Shown here: piece by piece, positions 33,301 through 40,440 of the stretch
How the letters are laid out: each line of letters opens with the position of its first letter
How positions within the stretch are numbered: position 1 is the first letter of the stretch
Assembly (NCBI GenBank): GCA_024226515.1
Contig: JAAELQ010000228.1
Span: forward strand, 40,556 to 104,555
Origin: a bacterium
GTDB taxonomy: Bacteria > Acidobacteriota > Polarisedimenticolia > Polarisedimenticolales > Polarisedimenticolaceae
Direction of reading: 5' to 3'
DNA: 64,000 nucleotides
Notes under the pieces: model-generated
The model's database searches: none
What the model was told of the DNA's origin: nothing
What the model saw: the letters and a program-made list of their open reading frames with translations, nothing else
Made by a program: the position numbers and the translations under genes

Positions 33301-34385
33301 TTGCGGTGCGGCTCGACGCGCATCCAGTCGCCCACGGGGTCGCCGAACCCGTCGGCGAGCTGCACCATCACCACGCCGCGGTCCGCCGACTCGAACGGCG
33401 GCGCGTTCATCCAACGTTCATCGACGAAGTCCACCTGGTGCTTGATCGACAGCAGCGGAACGGACTCGACGCAGCCCTCGCCAGGAGGACAGTCCTGGGC
33501 GGAGACACAGGTCGTCGTCCGCGCGGTCTCGCACACGCGGTCCCAGCCGAGGGCGATCGATGCCGTCGTCGCCACGGCCTCCATCGCGCTCATCGGCGTC
33601 GTGTACCCCTCGGCCCCGCCGAGGTCGATGCCGAAGTGCAGCGAGTGCGTCCCGGTGAAACCTCGCCCGCCCCACGGCTCGCCCGGACCGTCGACGTGCC
33701 AGAACACCGCGTCGGTGTGGGTCGGGTTGCCGGGGAAGCAGAAATTATCGCCGTACATGTTGGAGTTGATCCAGTCGGGATCGACGTACTGGCAACGCGT
33801 GCCGTCTGCGTCCTCGGAGCTGTTGAGCTGCGAGTCGAGGTTCTGGATCGAGAACGCGCCCAGGTCGCCGGTCTCGAAGCCCTCGAAGAAGCTGGTCGCT
33901 CCCGAGCCGCCGACGGCGTCGAGGTCGAGCGGGACGACGAGCGCGGCGGGAGCGGACGGCCCGAACAGCTGATCCGAGGCGATGTGGATATCCAACGCGA
34001 CGGAGAAATCCTGGTAGACGCTCAGATCGGACTCCGCGCGGTCGACCTCGCCGACCGCGAACTCGAACGGCGTTCCGAGCTCGGTCACGACGCCCGGCGC
34101 GAGACTCTCGAGCTCGATCGTGTCGCGAGTCACACAGCGCAGGAGAGGCGAGTCGCTCGACAGAGTGAGGCGGACGTTGGTGAGATCCGAGCCGGTGGTG
34201 TTGTGCACCGTCAGGAACAACTGAATGGTCTCGTTGGTGTCCGCGAAGCCGTCCTGATCCCCGTCGTCGACGATCCGTGTGCGTTCCACGGCAAGCCCGC
34301 CGGCGAGCGCGGTCGGGGCGACGAGCAGCAGCGCCAGCAGGCCGGTGGCCGGCCGGAGCGTCGATACCGGACGGTGGACGCGCAT
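30381..34385 (-). CDS. Giant secreted thrombospondin-3 / PD40 beta-propeller / MopE-motif protein, copy B
   Basis: 1334 residues, a tandem paralogue of the gene at 26249-30259 with the same order: signal peptide, CARDB-like domain, jelly-roll-like module, thrombospondin-3 repeats, about ten PD40-type blades, a second thrombospondin-3 stretch with MopE-type motifs, and the shared C-terminal domain (HYMVRPLAPSPGSWGR). The ATG at 34385 is chosen because it aligns with the start of copy A (MRVHRP) and has the site GGAGGGCAG. A TTG five codons upstream is in frame but overlaps that ribosome site. Differences from copy A are mostly substitutions and single-residue indels, so neither copy looks decayed. 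Confidence 0.88.
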   Translation of the reverse strand: MRVHRPVSTLRPATGLLALLLVAPTALAGGLAVERTRIVDDGDQDGFADTNETIQLFLTVHNTTGSDLTNVRLTLSSDSPLLRCVTRDTIELESLAPGVVTELGTPFEFAVGEVDRAESDLSVYQDFSVALDIHIASDQLFGPSAPAALVVPLDLDAVGGSGATSFFEGFETGDLGAFSIQNLDSQLNSSEDADGTRCQYVDPDWINSNMYGDNFCFPGNPTHTDAVFWHVDGPGEPWGGRGFTGTHSLHFGIDLGGAEGYTTPMSAMEAVATTASIALGWDRVCETARTTTCVSAQDCPPGEGCVESVPLLSIKHQVDFVDERWMNAPPFESADRGVVMVQLADGFGDPVGDWMRVEPHRNVYDQRASDNYNNCVFDPVDDGSTEDDFFYPEDPDRRLGPSSTCFPVKTYTRIGDTFNAFDPANLGHADGPGLAGNSGPGTWVESRFNLQQFRGQRIRLRFLSSAMNIGTFEEWESLFGYNPSAGDDGWFLDDVTVRDTLSQPATLFPDTRVNGGLPAALDGDGDGFTDTCDNCASGLNPGQADGDADGVGDLCDNCPSSINEDQLDTDGDGLGDACDPCPTGDLDDGDGDGLVCTADNCPGVFNAGQLDSDGDGRGDVCDPCPLDAKDDEDGDGLCAGADNCVTRHNADQGPAVRISAPLTEGGDVDGSPFYKVTADGARLVYRADGDEDQRFELYSARLEGGTSIRLNGDLVDGGDVAQRFLLSPDGAWTVYLADQNVDGIDELFSVPTAGGASVRLNGDLVAGGGVSWFDIDPTSSHVVYLADQDTDNMLELFSVPIDGGVPVRLNPALVAGGDVVDYAFTPDGATVVLHADDEVDQGFRLLRVPTSGGTAEAISGSGVFIQSFLISPDGDTVVFDANELFSVPLAGGVEPTQISTSQVFAYSYAVAPNSTGVIYIADSGTGLYWAPIQGGAEVSLTNGGAFNTIRQFAFTPDSTRVVYIADVFQSSRYDLLSIKAAGGTVTQINGSLPVTGDVDEFDFAPDGQTVVYRADEDTDQTVEIYAVPTIGGVAPIKLNAPLVPGGDVTFKFDFTADTVIYRADLEVDERFEIYEAPLTGGASNKLNAAMIPDGDAGDARVTPDGAGVVYRADQLVNEKFELFALRFDSDADGDGAFDLCDVCPGIFNPDQADADGDRAGDPCDCNDAEPTIYPGAPELCNGIDDDCDLLVPVAEIDNDLDLFADCEGDCDDTDATIHPGAPEINDGLDNQCAGDAGFGLVDELSGLAGFYNPAERDEFSWLAQPGATSYEAARSPTPQFSSACLAVTTSDLFWVDAASPAPGGLSHYMVRPLAPSPGSWGRTSTGVERLPVCP

Positions 34386-34491
34386 GTCTCTGCCCTCCAA
34401 CGGGTGGAGCGGGGTACCGCTCGAATAGTACGGCGAGAAAAGCGCAGCGGAGGGCAGAAGTGAGCTATTTCGGCAGGGTATAGGTCATCCG
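30381..34491. repeat. Tandem duplication unit B (parent unit next to intact GNAT gene)
   Basis: This is the partner of 26249-30364. It includes the propeller gene, its leader and the last nine codons (with stop) of the GNAT gene. Because the GNAT end is part of a complete gene here, this unit is the likely ancestral arrangement and unit A the derived one. Confidence 0.75.
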
Positions 34492-34932
34492 TGGGAGGTA
34501 GCGCCCGGGCTCGCCGGGGATCGGTGCCGGGACACGGTCGGTCTCGATCGCACCCATCTTGTCGTAGAAACCCCGCGCGTAGGGGTCGGAGTCGATCTCG
34601 ATCCTCAGCGCGCCGAGGGCCGCGGACTCACGCACCGCATGAATGAATAGCCGGCGTCCGATGCCGGATCCGATGCCGGCCGGGTCGACCCACAGGTGCT
34701 CGAGGACGACCTGCGGCGCGCTTCCGGACAGCGCGTAGAAGCCGGCGCTTTGCCGCTCGGCGCGCGCGACATGGACGTGCCAGCGCGAGATCTGCTCGAC
34801 GGTCAGCGTCAGCTGATCTCTCCAGCTACGGATGACCTCCTCGGGGTAGCCCCAGTGTCTCTTCGACGCGTGGGCCAGGCGAGTCAGCTCCGCGGCGTGC
34901 TCGGCACTCGCTCTCTCGATCGCGACACTCAC
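34465..34932 (-). CDS. GNAT-family N-acetyltransferase
   Basis: 155 residues with the compact GNAT fold. The acetyl-CoA pyrophosphate loop is GIGSGIGRRLFIHAVRESA, preceded by strand VLEHLWVDP and followed by IEIDSDPYARGFYDKMGAIETD, the usual motif B. It transfers an acetyl group to an amine, but the substrate cannot be told. The start is taken as GTG at 34932 (MSVAIERASAEHAAEL), where family similarity begins. There is no ribosome site and only 18 bases separate it from the divergent gene, so it may be leaderless. Its last codons were copied into 30338-30364. Confidence 0.85.
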   Translation of the reverse strand: MSVAIERASAEHAAELTRLAHASKRHWGYPEEVIRSWRDQLTLTVEQISRWHVHVARAERQSAGFYALSGSAPQVVLEHLWVDPAGIGSGIGRRLFIHAVRESAALGALRIEIDSDPYARGFYDKMGAIETDRVPAPIPGEPGRYLPRMTYTLPK

Positions 34933-34950
34933 GTATACAATGATACCGAA
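34933..34950. promoter_or_regulatory. 18-bp divergent start region, AT-rich
   Basis: The start codons of the GNAT gene (34932, leftward) and the DUF6265-like gene (34951, rightward) are separated by 18 bases containing GTATACAATGATACC. TATACAAT (34933-34940) resembles a -10 box for the rightward gene, and its complement ATTGTATA offers one leftward. Neither start has a ribosome site, so both transcripts may begin at or next to the start codon. Confidence 0.4.
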
Positions 34951-35793
34951 ATGTGCAGAACCCTGATCTCGTTCGCGATCGTGTTGCTGGCGTCGGCTCA
35001 TGCCACCGCATCGGCCAAGACGGTGCGCGTCGATCGTTGCATCGAGAGAGGATGCAAGACCGGTCGCTTTCAGTCGGTCACGGTTCTCGCCGAGCAATTC
35101 GTTGTCGAGATCGATGCGGACGGGTGTCCGGGCAGGGCGTTCTACTGTCCCAATGCGTACCGCGCGTTCACGCTGGAGGACGGCACCGAGCTTCGCGTCG
35201 AGGGATACAGCGCGGGGAAGAAGAGCGACAAGCGTTTCACCGTGCACGTGCCGCGCGCGAGCAAGACGCTCTACGTTCGCGGGATCAACAAGTCCGATCG
35301 TATCGTCTCGCTGGACCTGCGCCCGTATTACGAGGGCTGGAACGACGCAGCGCCGACCCCGAGCGCGCCCGTGGCCGCTGCGGGTTCGACCGACGCAGAC
35401 TCTGCAGCGCTGGGCGATCTCGGCTGGATGACGGGCTTCTGGCGCTCTGAGCGCGACGGTAACGTGGCCGAGGAGTACTGGACGGATGCCGCGGGTGGCG
35501 TGATGCTGGGCCTGCACCGCGACGTGCGCGGTTCGGGCAAGGCCTTCTTCGAGTACCTGCGCATCGAGCAGACGGATGAGGGCGTCGTTTACCTGGCGAG
35601 CCCACGCGGAGCGGCACCTACGCCGTTCCGTCTCGTCGAGAACGGGCCCGGCCGCGCCGTCTTCGCCAACCCCGAGCACGACTGGCCCACCAGCATCACC
35701 TATCGGCTCGAGGGCGAGACGACGCTGTGCTCGACGGCGGCCGGGCCGGGGCGCGAGGCGGAGTGGTGCTGGGAGCGCGTCGAGCCACGGTAA
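34951..35793 (+). CDS. Secreted protein with C-terminal DUF6265-like domain
   Basis: 280 residues with a signal peptide (residues 1-22, ending ATASA). Residues about 25-130 form an unassigned domain that looks beta-rich (KTVRVDRCIERGCKTGRF, FTVHVPRASKTLYVRG) and has four Cys in its first half. After a Pro-Ala linker, residues about 150-275 match the DUF6265 pattern: LGWMTGFWRSERDGN, EEYWTDAAGGVMLGLHRDV and FANPEHDWPTSITYRLEG. The function of DUF6265 is unknown. It is transcribed away from the GNAT gene, with almost no space for a leader. Confidence 0.75.
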   Translation: MCRTLISFAIVLLASAHATASAKTVRVDRCIERGCKTGRFQSVTVLAEQFVVEIDADGCPGRAFYCPNAYRAFTLEDGTELRVEGYSAGKKSDKRFTVHVPRASKTLYVRGINKSDRIVSLDLRPYYEGWNDAAPTPSAPVAAAGSTDADSAALGDLGWMTGFWRSERDGNVAEEYWTDAAGGVMLGLHRDVRGSGKAFFEYLRIEQTDEGVVYLASPRGAAPTPFRLVENGPGRAVFANPEHDWPTSITYRLEGETTLCSTAAGPGREAEWCWERVEPR

Positions 35794-35861
35794 CCCGGTA
35801 GCCTGAAGCCGTCGTTCCCTCTATGCTGTTCGGCCTGAAACCGACCCAGCAGGAGACATCG

Positions 35862-36839
35862 ATGACCCACCGATTCCCGGCCTTGTTGTTGCTCGCGCTG
35901 CTCGTGTTCCTCGGAGGCTGTGCGTCGGACGGCGAGAGCGGCGGCGGGCGCAGGTTTCTCAGCGTCGGCACGGCGCCGGTAGGTGGCGCGTTCTTCCCGG
36001 TGGGCGGTGCGATCGCCCAGACGCTGACCGACAACGCCGGCGACCACGGCTGGCAGGTCACCGCCGAGGCGACGAAGGGCTCGCAGGAGAATATTCGCCG
36101 ACTGGCCGGTGGAGAGCTCGACCTCGCGCTGTCGAATGCGGCGATCACGTATCACGCCGTGCGCGGCGAGGGAGGCTGGGACCAGGCGTACGAGATGCGC
36201 GCGGTGATGACGCTGGCGCCCAACGTGGCGCTGTTCATCACGCCGAACGACAGCGGCGTGAAGACGATGGCCGACCTGCGCGGCAAGCGCGTCGTGATGG
36301 GCCCGGCCGGTGCGGGTTTCGAGTTCTTCCTGCGTCCACTGATCGGCGCGCATGGCTTGACCTACGACGACCTGAACGTGCTCAACGCCGGACAGACCCA
36401 GGCGGTGGACATGCTGTCCGACGGCTCTGCGGCCGCCGCGTTTCTCGGCGGCGCGGTTCCGACGGCGTCGATCACACAGGCCGCCAGCTCGCGCAACATC
36501 CACTTCGTTCCGTTCGATGCGGCGGCGCTGGAGAAGCTCACCGGCGACTACCTGTTCTTCAATCGCGCGACGATCCCCGCGGGGACGTACACGGGGCAGG
36601 ACGAGGAATTCCAGGGACTCGACGTCGGCTCGATGCATCTGATCACCTCGGCCGACGCGCCCGAGGAGCTGATCTACGCGATCACCAAGGCTGTTTACGA
36701 GCATCGCGAACAGGTCGTGGCGCAGCACCCGGCGGGACGGGCGATCAATCCGAGGAACGTCGTGCGCGACACGGGGACCGAGTTCCATCCGGGCGCGGTC
36801 CGCTTCTATCGCGAGATCGGCATATGGCCGGAACCGTAG
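35862..36839 (+). CDS. TAXI-family TRAP transporter solute-binding lipoprotein
   Basis: 325 residues. The ATG at 35862 follows AGGAG and gives a lipoprotein signal (LGGC, Cys20). The mature part begins RRFLSVGTAPVGGAFFPVGGAIAQTL, the TAXI (TRAP-associated extracytoplasmic immunogenic) hallmark. It continues with ATKGSQENIRRLAGGELDLALSN and LRGKRVVMGPAGAGFEF. It captures an organic acid or amino acid outside the membrane and delivers it to the TRAP permease encoded just downstream. Its TAG stop is in the same frame as the permease gene. Confidence 0.93.
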   Translation: MTHRFPALLLLALLVFLGGCASDGESGGGRRFLSVGTAPVGGAFFPVGGAIAQTLTDNAGDHGWQVTAEATKGSQENIRRLAGGELDLALSNAAITYHAVRGEGGWDQAYEMRAVMTLAPNVALFITPNDSGVKTMADLRGKRVVMGPAGAGFEFFLRPLIGAHGLTYDDLNVLNAGQTQAVDMLSDGSAAAAFLGGAVPTASITQAASSRNIHFVPFDAAALEKLTGDYLFFNRATIPAGTYTGQDEEFQGLDVGSMHLITSADAPEELIYAITKAVYEHREQVVAQHPAGRAINPRNVVRDTGTEFHPGAVRFYREIGIWPEP

Positions 36840-36875
36840 AGGCTCGGCATCCGTAGGCTGACGACGATTCTGGGT

Positions 36876-38741
36876 GTGCTGCTCTGCCTGTTCACCCTGG
36901 CCGAGTTGAACTACCCGCAGCTGATGCCGCAGACGCGGCTGGCGATCTTCGCCATGCTCGGGTTGCTGCTCTGTTTCATCAACATTCCGGCCCATCCCCG
37001 CCTGCGCGAGAACCGTCGGGTGCGCGCGTTGGACGTCGTGCCGGCTGCGCTGGCCGTGGCGTGCACGGCGTACATCGTGGTCCAGACCCAGCCGGTGTTC
37101 CGCGACCTGTGGATCGGCGGCGAGTCGCTGGGCAACCGTGCGGGGAGCGAGACGGGACTGGATACGCTCGTCGGCATCCTGGGTTTGCTCGTCGTGCTCG
37201 AGGCGACCCGCCGGTCGATCGGCTGGGCGCTTCCGGCGCTTGCCCTGGTGTTCCTGGCCTACGCGTGGCTCGGGCCGTGGATGCCCGACTGGCTGTTCCC
37301 TCACCGGGGTTACGGCGTCGATCGCATGGCCCCGATCTTCCTGCACAGCCAGGGTGTGTTCGGCACCGCCCTGCGGGTGATGTTCACCTACGTGTTCCTG
37401 TTCGTCATCCTCGGGGCGCTGTTGAAGCAGAGCGGATCTACGCAGTTCATCATCGATTTCGCCCAGCGGTTGTTCGGCTCGACTCCGGGCGGCCCCGCGA
37501 AGGTCGCGGTGCTGAGCAGCGGCATGATGGGATCGCTGTCCGGGAGCGCCGTGGCCAACACGGCGACGACCGGAACCTTCACCATCCCGATGATGCGCAG
37601 CTCCGGTTTCCGGCCCGAGATCGCGGCGGGAGTCGAGGCGGCGGCCAGCTCCGGTGGCGCCCTCGTTCCTCCCGTCATGGGGGCGGGCGCCTACATGATG
37701 CTGGAGATCGTCGATCCCCCCGTGACGTATCTGCAGATCATCAAGGCGGCGCTGATTCCGGCGGTGCTGTACTACCTGTCACTGTTGTTGATCGTGCACT
37801 TCTACGCACGTCGGACCGGAGTCCGAGCAACGTCGGTGAAGGCTTCGGGTCCGCTGTTCAAGTACGAGGCGGTCGTCTTCTCCGCCGGTTTCGCCGGGCT
37901 GATCGCGCTGCTGTTTTCCGGCTACACCGTGTTCCGCGCCGTCAGCATCGCCCTGGCGGTCGTTCTCGTGGCCAGTGTCTTCCATTCGCGGACGCGCATC
38001 GGGTTCCGCAAGTTGCTGGAGTCTCTCGCGGCGGCGGGGCGTGAGGTCGTTCCGCTGGTGTCGGCTGCCGCGTGCGTGGGGATCGTGATCGGTGTCGTCA
38101 CGATGACCGGCGTGGGGACGAAGCTGCCGGCGACGATTCTCGATCTGGCGCAGGGCAACCTGATCGGGGCCCTGGTGCTGATCATGGTCTCGTCGATCGT
38201 CCTCGGGATGGGCTTGCCGTCGGCGGTGTGTTACTTGCTGATGGCGACGTTGATCAACCCCGTACTCGGAGACCTGGGGGTCGTACCGCTCGGCGCCCAC
38301 CTGTTCATCTTTTACTTCGGCATGATGTCGATGGTGACGCCTCCGGTCGCGCTGGCGGCCTATACGGCCGGAACGATCGCCGGCGCCGGTATCCTGCAGA
38401 CCTCGTTCGCTGCTTTCCGCTTCGCGTTGGTGGGTTTCACGCTGCCGTACATGTTCGTCCTGCGCCCGCAGCTGCTGATGCTCGACGAGTCGGGCGGTGC
38501 GGCCGGGGCGGCGGAGATCGCCGGTGCGACGGTGCTGGCGGTGCTGGGGATCGTGCCGTTCGCGGCGGGTATCGCGGGCTACCTCGTCCGCGAGCTGACC
38601 CCCGGAATGCGGGCGGCGTGTTTCGTGGCGGCGTTGATGCTGTTGCTGCCCGCGGGCGGCGGCGTGCCGTGGCTCGGGTTCGTCGGTCTCGCGCTGTTCG
38701 CCGCGATCGCGATCCGGAACCGCCCCGCTCGGCTTCGTTGA
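36876..38741 (+). CDS. TRAP transporter fused permease (DctQ-DctM type)
   Basis: 621 residues from GTG 36876, almost entirely hydrophobic, with about 16 or more membrane spans. The small DctQ-like unit (about residues 1-150) is fused to the large DctM-like unit. Conserved stretches include GGPAKVAVLSSGMMGSLSGSA, PPVMGAGAYMM, GMGLPSAVCYLLMATLINP and MMSMVTPPVALAAYTAG. It drives sodium- or proton-coupled solute uptake with the TAXI protein. The start is uncertain: the frame is open back to the TAG of the upstream gene, with no ATG. An AGAGG site (36838-36842) is ideally placed for the ATC at 36849, which would complete the first membrane span. Confidence 0.9.
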   Translation: MLLCLFTLAELNYPQLMPQTRLAIFAMLGLLLCFINIPAHPRLRENRRVRALDVVPAALAVACTAYIVVQTQPVFRDLWIGGESLGNRAGSETGLDTLVGILGLLVVLEATRRSIGWALPALALVFLAYAWLGPWMPDWLFPHRGYGVDRMAPIFLHSQGVFGTALRVMFTYVFLFVILGALLKQSGSTQFIIDFAQRLFGSTPGGPAKVAVLSSGMMGSLSGSAVANTATTGTFTIPMMRSSGFRPEIAAGVEAAASSGGALVPPVMGAGAYMMLEIVDPPVTYLQIIKAALIPAVLYYLSLLLIVHFYARRTGVRATSVKASGPLFKYEAVVFSAGFAGLIALLFSGYTVFRAVSIALAVVLVASVFHSRTRIGFRKLLESLAAAGREVVPLVSAAACVGIVIGVVTMTGVGTKLPATILDLAQGNLIGALVLIMVSSIVLGMGLPSAVCYLLMATLINPVLGDLGVVPLGAHLFIFYFGMMSMVTPPVALAAYTAGTIAGAGILQTSFAAFRFALVGFTLPYMFVLRPQLLMLDESGGAAGAAEIAGATVLAVLGIVPFAAGIAGYLVRELTPGMRAACFVAALMLLLPAGGGVPWLGFVGLALFAAIAIRNRPARLR

Positions 38742-38800
38742 GACGCTTACCCCGTTCGTCTCGGGGACTATATTGGCCGGGACCATCCAGGGGGTGAACA

Positions 38801-40315
38801 GTGTTCGAGACCGCGGAACTGGGGCGCAAGATCTCCAAACGTCAGTACGCAGAGCGCGAACCGCTGCTGCGGCAGCAACTGCTCGAGGCGCAGGGGCTGC
38901 TGCGCGAGTCCGAGTCTCGCGTGATCGTCATGATTGCGGGCGTCGACGGTGCCGGCAAGAGCGAGACGGCGAACTTGCTCAATGCGTGGATGGACCCGCG
39001 CCGGATCAACACGCACGCGTTCAGCGAGCCGAGTCAGGAAGAGGCCGAGCGTCCCGAGTTCTGGCGGTACTGGCGTGAGTTGCCGCCCCGCGGGAAGATG
39101 GGCCTCTTCCTCAGCGCCTGGTACCACGATCCGGTGCTGGATCACGCCTACGGGAAGATCGATCGCGGGCAGCTCGACGCGCGGCTGGACAAGATCGTCG
39201 CGTTCGAGCGCATGCTGGCCGTTGACGGCGCGCTGGTTCTCAAGTTCTGGCTCCATCTGGACCGCGAGGCTCAGCGCCGCCGCTTTCGCAAGCTCGAGAA
39301 AGACCCGCTGCAGAAGTGGCGTGTGACCAAGCAGGACTGGAAGAACTGGCGACGCTACGACAAGTTCGTCGATACGGCCGAGCATGTCATTACTCGAACG
39401 AGCACCGGCGAGGCGCCGTGGCGCATCGTTGAGGGAACCGACTTTCGCTATCTCAGCCTGGAGGTCGGATCGCGGCTGTTGGCCGGGTTGCATCGCTGGC
39501 TGGCGAGCCGTGACAACGGTGATGAGGTCGCTCCCGGCGACGACCTGGCCGAGGCGTCTTCCGTCCCGACGGTCGCGCGCCAGATAGAGGCGCCCACCGT
39601 TCTGTCCGCGCTCGACTTGAACAAGACGCTCGAGCGGAACAAGTACCAGGTCAAACGCGACAAGTACCAGGCACGGCTGAACCTACTCCACAGACGGATG
39701 CACGACGAGGGTGTTTCGAGCGTCGTTGTGTTCGAGGGCTGGGATGCCGCCGGTAAGGGCGGCGCGATTCGTCGGGTGACGTCTGCGCTCGATGCACGCA
39801 ACTACGACGTCGTCTCGATCGCCGCTCCGACCGAGGACGAGAGTGCGCACCATTACCTGTGGCGGTTCTGGCGCCACGTGCCCGGCGCGGGGCGCGTGAC
39901 CCTGTTCGATCGTAGCTGGTACGGACGCGTGCTGGTGGAGCGCATCGAGGGCTTTGCCGATGAAGAGGCCTGGCGCCGGTCGTACGCCGAGATCAACGAT
40001 TTCGAGAGCCAGCTGGTCGACCACGGCATCGTCGTCGTCAAGTTCTGGATCGAGATCACGTCCGAGGAGCAGAAGTCCCGTTTCGACGCCAGGGCCAAGA
40101 CGCCACACAAGCGGTGGAAGCTCACCGACGAGGACTGGCGCAACCGCGCCAAGCGTGAGGCTTACACCGAGGCGGTCCACGACATGGTCGAACGCACCAG
40201 CACGACGAACGCCGCGTGGCACCTGATCGAGGGCAACGACAAGCGCTACGCTCGGGTCAAGGTCCTACGCACCGTCTGCCGAGAGTTCGACAAACGCCTC
40301 CAACCACCCGACTGA
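38801..40315 (+). CDS. pap: Two-domain PPK2-type polyphosphate:AMP phosphotransferase
   Basis: 504 residues made of two fused PPK2 domains, the architecture of polyphosphate:AMP phosphotransferases, which use polyphosphate to turn AMP into ADP. The first Walker A is GVDGAGKS (residues 47-54) and the second GWDAAGKGG (313-321). The second domain keeps the lid and Walker B signature LFDRSWYGRVLVERIEG, whereas the first has FLSAWYHDPVLDHAYG, so the N-terminal half is probably non-catalytic. The GTG start follows AGGGGGTG. It comes 59 bases after the TRAP permease and may be transcribed separately. The gene symbol rests on architecture. Confidence 0.88.
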   Translation: MFETAELGRKISKRQYAEREPLLRQQLLEAQGLLRESESRVIVMIAGVDGAGKSETANLLNAWMDPRRINTHAFSEPSQEEAERPEFWRYWRELPPRGKMGLFLSAWYHDPVLDHAYGKIDRGQLDARLDKIVAFERMLAVDGALVLKFWLHLDREAQRRRFRKLEKDPLQKWRVTKQDWKNWRRYDKFVDTAEHVITRTSTGEAPWRIVEGTDFRYLSLEVGSRLLAGLHRWLASRDNGDEVAPGDDLAEASSVPTVARQIEAPTVLSALDLNKTLERNKYQVKRDKYQARLNLLHRRMHDEGVSSVVVFEGWDAAGKGGAIRRVTSALDARNYDVVSIAAPTEDESAHHYLWRFWRHVPGAGRVTLFDRSWYGRVLVERIEGFADEEAWRRSYAEINDFESQLVDHGIVVVKFWIEITSEEQKSRFDARAKTPHKRWKLTDEDWRNRAKREAYTEAVHDMVERTSTTNAAWHLIEGNDKRYARVKVLRTVCREFDKRLQPPD

Positions 40316-40404
40316 CGCCCACCACCTCACCCACCCCGACCCAGGTTGATTCCGAACCGCAACCCCACACCAGCCACGGCTACCACGTTCACACTCTGAA
40401 ACCT

Positions 40405-40418
40405 GGTAGGTTCCTACC
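40405..40418. repeat. GTAG-containing hairpin upstream of Y1 transposase
   Basis: GGTAGG TT CCTACC is a perfect inverted repeat 22 bases before the transposase ATG. REP elements handled by RAYT proteins typically carry a GTAG tetranucleotide next to a hairpin, so this could be a recognition end, but no second copy of this exact sequence was noticed. Confidence 0.35.
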
Positions 40419-40440
40419 GTTCCGCCTCCGGAGCCGTTTC

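Noticed and set aside
26333..34463. Two open frames of more than 1300 codons on the plus strand across the propeller genes
   Set aside because: They are antisense shadows of the Asp/Gly-rich repeats. They show no signal peptide or recognisable domain, and the minus-strand proteins explain the region fully.
38742..38775. Terminator and -10 box between TRAP permease and PPK2 gene
   Set aside because: The CCCCG-CGGGG stem is only five base pairs without a T-run, and TATATT at 38769-38774 has no matching -35, so neither is firm enough to list.
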